Part shown: positions 39,161-46,545 of the stretch, piece by piece | Position numbering within the stretch: position 1 is the first letter of the stretch | How the letters are laid out: every line of letters begins with the position of its first letter | Assembly: GCA_963746825.1 (NCBI GenBank) | Contig: CAVVCU010000004.1 | Coordinates: forward strand, 238,529 to 302,528 | From: JACVRW01 sp963746825 | GTDB lineage: Bacteria > Actinomycetota > Thermoleophilia > Solirubrobacterales > Thermoleophilaceae | Length of the DNA: 64,000 nucleotides | Direction: 5' to 3' | Made by a program: the position numbers and the translations under genes | The notes under the pieces: generated by a model | Told to the model about the DNA's origin: nothing | The model's database searches: none | The model's input: only the letters and a program-made list of their open reading frames with translations

Positions 39161-40102
39161 CTAGCTCCCGCCGGCCGCTGTCTTGGCCTCGTCGGCCTGG
39201 GCCGAGCTCATGGGGACGATCTGGCTGGCCTCGGCGATGGCCTGGTAGTTCTCGACCACGTAGTCGACGAACGCCTTGACCTCGGGCCGCTTGAGCGCCT
39301 TGTCGCTGGGATACATGTACAGCGGGCGCGAGAGCGGCTTGTAGGAGCCGTCGGCGATCGTCTCGGCGCTGGGCGTGATGCAGCCGTCGCCGGCGTCGAT
39401 GCTCACGAGGCCGAGCTTGTCCTGGTTCTGCTCGTAGTAGGAGAAGCCGAAGTAGCCGAGGCCGCCCGCTTCGCCGGAAACGCCCTGAACGAGCACGTTG
39501 TCGTCCTCGGAGGGCTGGTAGTCCTTGCGCGTGTTGCCCTCCTCACCGTTGATCTCCTCGGTGAAGAACTCGAAGGTGCCGGAGTCGGTTCCCGGACCGA
39601 AGAGGCTGAGCTCGGTGTCGGGCAGCTTGGGGTCGATCTCGCTGAGGCTCGTGACCTTCGAGCCCTGCTCCCACAGCTCCTTGAGCTGCTCGGTGGTCAT
39701 GCACTCCACCTTGAGGTCCGCGTTGGTCACCACGGAGATGCCGTCGTTGGCGACCTGGACCTCCTTGTAGGTGATGTTGTCCTTCTCGCAGAGGGGAACT
39801 TCCTCTTCCTCGTCGATGGGACGCGAGGCGTCGGAGATGTCGGTCTCCCCGGCGCAGAACTTCTCGAAGCCGCCGCCGGTGCCCGAGGTGCCGACCGTGA
39901 TTTTCACGTCGGGGTTCTGGGCCTGGAACTCCTCGGCCGCAGCCTGGGCAAACGGTCCGACGGTGCTCGAACCGTCTATGCGGATGCTGCCGGAGAGCTC
40001 TCCGCCACCGCTACTGCTGCTGTCAGATTCTTCATCACTGCCGCAGGCGGCGGCGCCGATCGCCAAAGCCCCGCAGGCCGCGAACGTGAGGAGCTTTCGC
40101 AT
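39161..40102 (-). CDS. pstS: Phosphate-binding lipoprotein PstS
   Basis: 313 residues. Lipoprotein signal MRKLLTFAACGALAIGAAAC with the acylated cysteine, then an acidic Ser/Gly linker and the binding protein: IRIDGSSTVGPFAQAAAEEF, TVGTSGTGGGFEKFC, DISDASRPI, FGPGTDSGTFEFF. ATG 40102 is chosen because AGGAGAGG lies six bases upstream; an in-frame ATG 30 bp further out is less likely. First transport gene of the pst operon, about 54 bp after the regulator gene. Confidence 0.95.
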   Translation of the reverse strand: MRKLLTFAACGALAIGAAACGSDEESDSSSSGGGELSGSIRIDGSSTVGPFAQAAAEEFQAQNPDVKITVGTSGTGGGFEKFCAGETDISDASRPIDEEEEVPLCEKDNITYKEVQVANDGISVVTNADLKVECMTTEQLKELWEQGSKVTSLSEIDPKLPDTELSLFGPGTDSGTFEFFTEEINGEEGNTRKDYQPSEDDNVLVQGVSGEAGGLGYFGFSYYEQNQDKLGLVSIDAGDGCITPSAETIADGSYKPLSRPLYMYPSDKALKRPEVKAFVDYVVENYQAIAEASQIVPMSSAQADEAKTAAGGS

Positions 40103-40156
40103 GGGTCCTCTCCTTGTGTGTTCGTCGTTCATGTCGGCGCGGACTCTCGACTGCGG

Positions 40157-40531
40157 TCAGCCGGAGTCTGTTACCGACCTGTGCCCGTCTTGTGAAAAAG
40201 GTGTGAAGCGGTATCCGAAGCCGAAATGGGTGTGGATGAACCTTCCGCCCGGCAGGGCTCCCGCGAGCTTCTGGCGCAGCTTGCCGATGTAGACGTCGAC
40301 CGAGCGGTCGGACTTGCGGTAGGGCTCACCCCAGACCTCGGCGTATAGCTCGGCCCGCGACACGATCCGGCCCTGGCGCTCGGCCAGCGCGGTCAGCAGC
40401 TGCAGCTCGCGCACGGTGAGCGGCAGCGGCTGCCCGTTCACGAGCGCAGTGAACTCCGCCGGCCGGATCTCCAGATCGCCGGCGTTGAGGGTGTCGCCCG
40501 CTGCGTCCATGCTGCTGAAGGCCGCTTCCAT
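40157..40531 (-). CDS. Stand-alone PhoB/OmpR-type DNA-binding domain
   Basis: About 124 residues made only of an OmpR/PhoB winged helix: LEIRPAEFTALVNGQPLPLTVREL, LLTALAERQGRIVSRAELYAEVWG, SDRSVDVYIGKLRQKL and FIHTHFGFGYRF. No receiver domain lies upstream in any frame, so it cannot be switched by phosphorylation in the usual way. It is the first gene before pstS on the same strand and probably regulates, or is co-transcribed with, the pst operon. ATG 40531; GTG 40537 is an alternative. Confidence 0.85.
   Translation of the reverse strand: MEAAFSSMDAAGDTLNAGDLEIRPAEFTALVNGQPLPLTVRELQLLTALAERQGRIVSRAELYAEVWGEPYRKSDRSVDVYIGKLRQKLAGALPGGRFIHTHFGFGYRFTPFSQDGHRSVTDSG
40190..40207. promoter_or_regulatory. 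Pho-box-like direct repeat upstream of pstS
   Basis: TTGTGAAAAAGGTGTGAA: two TGTGAA units with an 11-bp period, the spacing used by PhoB/PhoP dimers. It lies about 90 bp upstream of the pstS start, inside the 3' end of the regulator gene. It matches the site at 40586-40603 at 14 of 18 bases. Confidence 0.45.
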
Positions 40532-40585
40532 GGGCACGAGGCTCCCAGCATCGTGCGGAAAGCCCGTTATCTCATCGTTGCCGCG

Positions 40586-40603
40586 CTGTGAAGAAGCTGT
40601 AAA
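40586..40603. promoter_or_regulatory. Pho-box-like direct repeat between the two regulators
   Basis: CTGTGAAGAAGCTGTAAA: CTGT repeated with an 11-bp period, close to the classical Pho box layout. It lies in the 116-bp divergent region between the stand-alone regulator and the response regulator, just upstream of the latter's -35. Confidence 0.5.
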
Positions 40604-40611
40604 TGGCGTGG

Positions 40612-40638
40612 TTGACCGCCGGAGAGGCCGCGTACACT
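40612..40638 (+). promoter_or_regulatory. Putative promoter of the response regulator gene
   Basis: TTGACC (40612-40617) and TACACT (40633-40638), 15-bp spacer. The -10 ends 9 bp before the ATG and no Shine-Dalgarno is visible, so the mRNA is probably leaderless or nearly so. The spacer is slightly short. Confidence 0.4.
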
Positions 40639-40647
40639 GCGCGGTAG

Positions 40648-41431
40648 ATGTCGGATATGCGTCTCGCGATTCTCGACTCCGACTCAGGATTCGTCCGTGT
40701 GCTGATCAAGCGCGCCGGCGATCTGGGGTGGCAGTACCGGCGTCTGGAAGCTGCCCCTCGAACAGAGGACTTCGTCGCCATGCGCGTGAACGCGCTGGTG
40801 GTCGATCTCACGTTGCTGGGCCCGGGGGCCTGGGAGTTCCTCGAGCGGGTCGCCGAGACGCTGCCCGGGCTGGGGATCGTCGTCTGCACCGGGCGCTCGA
40901 GCGTCTCGCAGCGCGTCCGCGGCCTGCGCATGGGCGCCGACGACTGGGTGACCAAGCCCTGCCACCCCGAGGAGGTGCTGGCCCGGGTCGAGGCCGTGGT
41001 GCAGGCGCCGCAAGCGCGCCTCCGCCCGAGTGGACACCGGCCCTCTCGTGGCCGGGGACCTCGAGATCAGGGCCGATCAGTTCCAGGCCTTTGTTCGCGG
41101 GTCCAGCATCGACCTCACCCGGCGCGAGTTCGAGGTGCTGCAGCTGCTCGCGCAGGCCAAGGGCAAGGTGCTGCAGCGCGAGGAGATCTACCAGGCGGTC
41201 TGGGGCTACGCGATGGCCCACGGCGACCGCTCGGTCGACGTGTTCATCCGCAAGGTGCGCCAGAAGCTCGAGCAGGCCTCGCCCGACTGCGGCTACATCC
41301 ACACGCACTTCGGCGTGGGCTACCGCTTCGAGCCCGAGGGGCGCCCGCTAGCGCCGCCGCCGGAAGGGATCCCGCAGGACGGGCTGCCCGTGGAGCCCGA
41401 CGCCCAGCTGCTGGCCGGCGAGAGCCTCTAG
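40648..41431 (+). pseudogene. OmpR/PhoB-family response regulator, one frameshift
   Basis: Receiver domain from ATG 40648: LAILDSDSGF (acidic pair as D-x-D), phosphoacceptor Asp in ALVVDLTLLGPGAWEF, Thr in VVCTGRSS and Lys in WVTKPCHPEEV. Near 41005 the protein continues one frame over into a winged-helix effector: AGDLEIRADQFQAFVRG, SIDLTRREFEVLQLLAQAKG, DRSVDVFIRKVRQKL, YIHTHFGVGYRF. Removing one G gives VVQRRKRASA, a natural linker, so a sequencing insertion is likely. Divergent from the pst regulator; no histidine kinase is adjacent. Confidence 0.8.
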
Positions 41432-42187
41432 CTACGCGGCGGCCACCGCTGGCCGCGCGCTGATGCCGCTCTGCAGCAGCCGCCATGGAGCGGTGGTCAC
41501 GAGCCGGCCGGCCACCGCCCGCGGCACTCCGGCCTCGAGCAGCACCCGTCGTGCCTCGGCCAGCGCGGGCGGCCGGGTGGCCCCGTGAGCGTCGGAGGCG
41601 ATCACGTCCACCAGTCCCTCGCGGATCAGGCCCCAGCCCGCCACGGCGGCGTCGGCGCCGTGATCGCCGGTCAGCGACTGGGCGTTGAGCTGGGCCAGCG
41701 ACCCGGCCTCGAGCTCGCGGCGCAGGCCGCGCGCATCGTCTAGGGCGGCATCGGCACTGCGCTCGGGGTGGGCGATGAGCACGCCGAAGCCGCGGTCGCG
41801 CAGCTCGGCGGTGGCGGCGTGAAAGCCGGCGCCGATGCCCTCGAACGGGGCCTCGACCAGCAGCCAGCGCGCGTCCGGGGGCCCCTGGGCGAGCAGCTCG
41901 AGCTCATACTGGCTGAGCGAGCCCACCACGTCGTGCCCCAGCTCTCCGCCGCAGAGAACCTCGAGGGGCAGGCTGAAGGCGGCGAGGACGGCGCGCAGCT
42001 CGCAGGTGCGGTGAAGGATCTCGGCGGCGTCGATCGTGCCGAGATCGAAGCGAACGTGCGGAGTGGCCACCACGGTGCCCGTGCCCTCGGCCACGGCGGC
42101 CCGGGCAAGGTAGAGGCTCTCCGCGAGATCGGCGGGGCCGTCGTCGACGCCGGGCAGGAGATGGAAGTGCAGGTCGGCTGACTTCAT
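41432..42187 (-). CDS. PHP-domain phosphoesterase, CpsB/YwqE-like
   Basis: 251 residues. Metal-binding PHP motifs DLHFHLLPGVDDGP at the N terminus, ATPHVRFDL, GGELGHD, IAHPERS and IASDAHG. This order fits the CpsB/CapC-type tyrosine-protein phosphatases, which control capsule or exopolysaccharide export in other bacteria. No capsule genes are nearby, so the substrate is open. Convergent with the response regulator (stops adjacent). ATG 42187 or GTG 42190. Confidence 0.85.
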   Translation of the reverse strand: MKSADLHFHLLPGVDDGPADLAESLYLARAAVAEGTGTVVATPHVRFDLGTIDAAEILHRTCELRAVLAAFSLPLEVLCGGELGHDVVGSLSQYELELLAQGPPDARWLLVEAPFEGIGAGFHAATAELRDRGFGVLIAHPERSADAALDDARGLRRELEAGSLAQLNAQSLTGDHGADAAVAGWGLIREGLVDVIASDAHGATRPPALAEARRVLLEAGVPRAVAGRLVTTAPWRLLQSGISARPAVAAA

Positions 42188-42245
42188 CACCTCAAGCTTC
42201 GGCGCGCGACGAGCGGCCCCGGTGATCTAGCTGTAAACGCCGTGT

Positions 42246-42906
42246 TTAGCGTCGGTGAAGCGCCAGGCCGCCGACCCCGGCGATCAGGCCCCCTGCCCCG
42301 AGCACCAGAGCGGCAACCGTGAGCCACATGGGCGCGCCGTCCTCCTCGCTGATCGATGCTCCGGCGCGCTGGACCTCGACCGTCTTCTCGGCCTCGGTCA
42401 GCGTGATCGCCGGCGCGGGATCCTCGAGCTCGTCGGGATTCTCGCCCTCGGCCGGGACCTGGATCCAGCGGGTCTCGCCCTCGGCGCACTTCTGCACGGT
42501 CGGGAAGGCCACGCGTCTCGCCGGGCTTGCCGGCGGGCAGCTTGACGCTGAGATTGAAGAAGTCGAGCCGGTCCGAGGGCAGCGGCTTCTTCGCGGTGTA
42601 GGTGACCTCGCTCACCCCCCTGGTGATCGTCTCACCGTGGAGCTCGACCTTGGTCTTGCGTCCCTCCTTGGTGGTCACGTTCCAGAGCGGGTGCACCGCG
42701 GGCGTGGCGCTCGCCACACTGGGCGGGACCTTGATCTTGAGCTGGGTGGTGGGCGAGCCCTCGCATCCGTGGCCCACGTCGAACCGGACCGTCGCGTAGC
42801 TGTCCGACGGAGCCTCGCTGGGGTTGGCGGTGATGTGCGCGCTCGCAGTGGCGGCCGGCGCCAGGACGAGGATGCCCGCGAGCACCGCCGTTGTCGTGTT
42901 TCGCAT
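42246..42906 (-). pseudogene. YcnI-like copper-associated membrane protein, one frameshift
   Basis: YcnI/DUF1775 protein: signal peptide ending ATASAH so the mature chain begins with the copper-ligand histidine (HITANPSEAPSDSY), FDVGHGCEGSPTTQLKIKVP, and LSVKLPAGKPGET. After about 42512 it continues one frame over: AFPTVQKCAEGETRWIQV, an acidic stretch, and a C-terminal membrane anchor (VAALVLGAGGLIAGVGGLAL). Removing one base gives GETVAFPTVQ, matching the family. ATG 42906 has AGGAGAA upstream. Last gene of the copper module. Confidence 0.82.
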
Positions 42907-42946
42907 GTTCTTCTCCTGAATCGATCTTTGATCTCTGACGTTGTGC

Positions 42947-43258
42947 ACCACGGGGCGCGGGCGGCGCGCGCCCGGCCAGCGCGGCGCCCACCAGCCGGCC
43001 GCCGCGGGGCAGCGACACCGCGGCGCGCGGCCGGCGGACCGGGAAGGAGAGGATGCGGGGGCGCCGGCGTGGCGGCGAGCGGCGCGCCGCCACGCGAGCG
43101 AGCGTGCGGTCGCCCGGGTAGCGGCCTCCCACCAGCGGGAGCAGGATCAGCAGGGCGGGGGCGAGGTAGGCGACCGCGGCCCCCACGCCGAGCACCTCCA
43201 GGCCCAGCAGCCACACGGCGGCCAGGGCCGCGAAGGCGATCGAGCGGCGCTGGCTCAC
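42947..43258 (-). CDS. Small membrane protein, paralogue of 45701-46024; 3' end uncertain
   Basis: About 104 residues: two hydrophobic segments (AFAALAAVWLLGLEVLGVGAA and LAPALLILLPLVGGRY), then a basic tail with SLPRGGRLVGAALAGR. The pattern LPLVGGRYPGD and GGRL also occurs in the gene at 45701-46024 (LPLIAGRYVGED, GGRLIADALARRGPP), so they are paralogues at the two ends of this operon. The open frame continues to 42632 across ycnI, which is implausible; I end it where the paralogue ends. GTG start overlaps the copCD stop. Confidence 0.6.
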
Positions 43259-44974
43259 CGGACCGGCACCTCCAGCTCGGCGCGATGCTCCTCGAACTCG
43301 GAGACGCGGGCCGCCACGTCGAGCTCCCAGTCCCCGGCCGGAGCGATCAGGGCACGGCGCGCCACGTAGTGGCCCGGCCCGGCCTTGTCCACGCGCGGCT
43401 CGAGCGGTCCGATCTCACGCTCGGGCAGGCGCAGCGTCACGCGGAGCTCCTTCACGCGGTCGTAGGGGCGCCCGTCGCGGCGGTCGAAGAGGTAGAGGTG
43501 AATCTCGTTGGCGCCGGCGGCGGCGGGGTCGGCGGTCAGCTCGAGGCGCGCCGCGCCCAGCTGGGCCGACCCGCTGAACGGCCCGCCGGCCAGGGCACCG
43601 GGCGGGGGGTAGCTGGTGAGGGCGGCGGTCACGCCCAGCACCACCACGAGCACCACCACCTCCGCGCGCAGCGTGCGGCGCAGCAGGCGCCCCGCGGCTC
43701 CGGGCGGGCCACCGCCCGCCGCGACGCGCTCGAGCCTGCGGCCGGCCCCGGCGCAGGTTGACCGCACCGAGCCCGACCAGGCCGATCAGTAGGGCGGCCT
43801 TGACCAGGAGCGCCCGTCCGAAGGCCGTGCCGGTGAGATCGCCCAACGACTCGAGCTGGACCACCGACTGGCCGATGCCCGAGGCCAGCAGAGCCGCCAC
43901 CGAGGCCAGGGCGAGCGGCGAGAAGCGGCGCAGGCAGGCCGCGAGCAGCCGCGTGCGATCGGCCGCGGCGAGCGCGCGGGTGGCGGCCGGCAGGGCCAGC
44001 ACGAGCGCGGCCAGCCCGCCCAGCCACACGCTCATCGCCAGCACGTGAACGCTGTCGGCGGCGACCACGAGGGCGGTGGGCTCCGTCGCGCCGGCGTGGC
44101 CCGACAACGCGGGCGACACCACGAGGAAGGCGAGCGGCAGGGCCGCCGGCCGCGAGCAGGCCGGGCCGCGGGCGGCGCAGGGCGACCAGCGCCAGCACGC
44201 CGAGCAGCAGCCAGGCGATCAGGCGCAGCCCCCATACCGTGCCGAAGCGCGTGCCCAGCACCTCGCCGATGACGCCGGGGTCGAGGGCGCCCCAGAACGA
44301 GGTGCCGGTGGCGTTGGCGCCCTGCAGGACGATTCCCAGCACTCCGGTGACCAGGCCGAGCACAACCGTCGCCGCGCCCAGCCGCCCGAAGCGCCCGGCG
44401 AAGGCCTGCGCGGCCTCGCCCCACGCGGGCTGCCGCCCCGCCGGCGGCTCGCAGCGCCGGCCGCCAGACCGCCGCCAGGAAGACGACGCCGCCGACGGCC
44501 AGCGCGATGGCCAGGTACGACAGCGCGCGCACCACCCCGAATGCGACGCTCGTGACCGGACCGGCCTCGCCCTCCTCGATCAGGCCGGCGACCGTGACCG
44601 AGGGAGCGGCCCCGGGATCGCCCACGGTGAAGACGAAGCCCCCGGAGACCGGGTGGGCGTCGGCGGAGACGACCCGGAAGGTCACGGTGTAGGTGCCGTC
44701 GGCCAAGTCGCCCTTCAGCGTCGCTGCGACCGTCTCCGGCGAGTCGCCGGCTGCGCGTCCGCCCCGCGTCCACCCGCTCACCGTCGGCGTCGAACACCCG
44801 CACGGCTCCGAAGCTCGCCTCGACGGGCTCGTCGAAGCGCAGCTCGACCGCGCGCGGCGCCTGGGCGAGGGCGGCGCCGCGTTGGGGCGTCGTCTCGACC
44901 AGCTGGGCGTGGGCCTGCGCCGCCTGCGGCACGGCCAGCAGCGCGAGCAGCGCGATGGCGACGGCGGCCTTCAC
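43255..44974 (-). pseudogene. CopC-CopD-YtkA fusion copper protein, four frameshifts
   Basis: Joined across frames this is a YcnJ-like protein of about 570 residues. Signal peptide and CopC domain from GTG 44974: mature N-terminal HAQLVETTPQRGA with its copper-ligand His, FDEPVEASFGAVRVFDADG, and SADAHPVSGGFVFTVG. Then a CopD domain of about eight membrane segments (LSYLAIALAVGGVVFLAAVW, GLVTGVLGIVLQGANATG, SVHVLAMSVWLGGLAAL, TAFGRALLVKAALLIG) and a YtkA-like C-terminal domain (GANEIHLYLFDRRDGRPYDRV). Breaks lie near 44770, 44440, 44150 and 43755, each +1. Predicted role: copper import or handling. Confidence 0.8.
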
Positions 44975-45640
44975 CAGGCTTCCGCCTCTCGCCCTCGGCC
45001 TGCGGCGCCGCCGCACGAACAACACGAGCACGCCACCGGCGACACCCGCCGCGGCGAGCGACAGCGCCGCGGCGAGCGGGAAGCCGCCCTCGTCAACGCC
45101 CATCCAGGTGAGCGACCCGCGCACGTCGATCTCCCGGCCCCCCGCGGCCATGGGAATGCGCCAATCGAAGATCGGAGTGCGTTTCGCCCTGTCCGTGAGC
45201 TGGGGCGGGTCCGAGGCCTCGCTCATCCAGTGGATGCGGTGGTCGTGCCAGTCGTAGCGCCCGTTTCGGGCCACCACCTGCCACTCGGGCTTGGCCCGGT
45301 GGTCGGCCTGGCCCGGCACCTCGACCTCGGCGAAGCGGTCCTCGTTGAGATAGGCGGCGGGCGAGCGGCGGTTGACCTCCACCCGCCCGTCAGGGCGGAA
45401 GCGCAGGTAGGGCTCTCCGCGGTAGCCCTCGACCACGAGCGGGCGCGCGCCCTCGTAGTCGAGCTCGATGCGGTCGTCGTAGTTGAGCACGCGCGCCTCC
45501 AGGCCCGGGAGGGCCGGAGTGATCGCGCGGATCTGGGATCGGTAGTTGGGGTTGCCCTCGTGGGCGTAGGCGGCGGGAGCGAGCACGCACAGCGCGGCAA
45601 GCGCGGCGGCGACCGCCCGTCCGATGTTCGGTACAGGCAC
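44971..45640 (-). pseudogene. Secreted, membrane-anchored protein with WHDHRIHW motif; frameshift at 3' end
   Basis: About 223 residues. Signal peptide ending APAAYAH, mature start HEGNPNYRSQIRAI, then GLEARVLNYDDRIELDYEG, AYLNEDRFAEVEVP, the histidine-rich YDWHDHRIHWMSE, WRIPMAAGG and a C-terminal membrane helix followed by a basic tail. I do not recognise a named family. The frame runs on into copC only because of one extra base near 44990; without it the gene ends in a TGA overlapping the copC GTG. AGGAGG lies five bases before GTG 45640. N-terminal His and the His cluster suggest copper binding (inference). Confidence 0.7.
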
Positions 45641-45700
45641 GGAGCCTCCTCGGCTCGGACGAACGCGTCCGGGCCGGCGGAGCCGCCTGTGCCCGAACGC

Positions 45701-46024
45701 CTAGTTCAGAGCGAGGCGGGGCGGGCCGCGCCGGGCCAGGGCGTCGGCGATCAGCCGCCCACCACGGGCGACCGAGACCACTGCGGGGCGGCCGGGGAGC
45801 AATCCGGCGACCGGAACGCGCGAGCGGCGGGGCTCGGCAGACCCGCGCAACCGCTCGAGGCGGTCCTCCCCGACGTAGCGGCCGGCGATGAGCGGCAGCG
45901 CCAGCACGAACAGCGGGGCCGCGTAGGCCAGCAGCTCGGGATGGCCCGCGAGAGCGGCGACCAACAGCAGCGCCGAAACGGACGCCGCGGCCACCAGCAG
46001 CAGGCGTTGTTCGCGGGCCGGCAT
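45701..46024 (-). CDS. Small membrane protein at head of copper operon
   Basis: 107 residues: two hydrophobic segments (LLLVAAASVSALLLVAAL and LAYAAPLFVLALPLIAG) and a basic C-terminal tail with VSVARGGRLIADALARRG. Family not recognised, but it has a paralogue at 42947-43258 in the same operon. ATG 46024; an in-frame start 30 bp upstream is less likely. Divergent from the cupredoxin-like gene with 44 bp between starts. Confidence 0.65.
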   Translation of the reverse strand: MPAREQRLLLVAAASVSALLLVAALAGHPELLAYAAPLFVLALPLIAGRYVGEDRLERLRGSAEPRRSRVPVAGLLPGRPAVVSVARGGRLIADALARRGPPRLALN

Positions 46025-46068
46025 ACGGCTCAGAGTACAACCAGCGATTGCCATACTGCGCCACTGCG

Positions 46069-46545
46069 ATGTCGAATCAACAGCGAATTGCTCTGATCGT
46101 CGCTGCCCTGGTCGTCGCGGTCGTCGCCTTCGTCATTGCCTGGCCCGGCAATGACGACGAGCCCGAGCGCGCCGCCTCCTCGGCCCCGGCGCAGACGGAG
46201 ACCGGCGACGACTCGGCCGAGCCGCAGCCGACCGCGGAGACCGAGCCGCCTGAGCCGCCCGAGCCGGAGGTCACCCGCATCAACGTCAAGGGCGGGGCGG
46301 TGGCCGGCGGCGCCAAGACGATCGACGTGGTGAGGGGCGACACCGTGCGCATCGTGGTGGCCGCCGACGCCCCCGACGAGATCCACCTGCACGGTTACGA
46401 CATCACCCGCGACGCCGCACCGGGGCAGCCCGCTCGCTTCCGCTTCAAGGCCAACGCCGAAGGGGAGTTCGAGATCGAGAGCCACGTCGCCGAGGACGCC
46501 GGCCTCGACGCGCTGGTCGCCCGCCTGGTCGTCTCGCCTTCGTGA
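46069..46545 (+). CDS. Membrane-anchored cupredoxin-like protein
   Basis: 158 residues. N-terminal membrane helix (IALIVAALVVAVVAFVIAWPG), an acidic Pro/Glu/Ala-rich linker to about residue 65, then a cupredoxin-like beta-sandwich: INVKGGAVAGGAKTIDVVRGDTV, DEIHLHGYDI and ARFRFKANAEGEFEIESH. The His residues HLH and ESH could bind metal, but the full type 1 copper set with Cys is absent, as in EfeO-type cupredoxins. It overlaps the next gene by 4 bp (GTGA). Confidence 0.75.
   Translation: MSNQQRIALIVAALVVAVVAFVIAWPGNDDEPERAASSAPAQTETGDDSAEPQPTAETEPPEPPEPEVTRINVKGGAVAGGAKTIDVVRGDTVRIVVAADAPDEIHLHGYDITRDAAPGQPARFRFKANAEGEFEIESHVAEDAGLDALVARLVVSPS

Noticed and set aside
44219..45640. Apparent natural fusion of the His-motif protein to CopC
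   Set aside because: Removing one base near 44990 gives the first protein its own TGA overlapping the copC GTG, and copC has its own signal peptide, so the fusion is an artefact.
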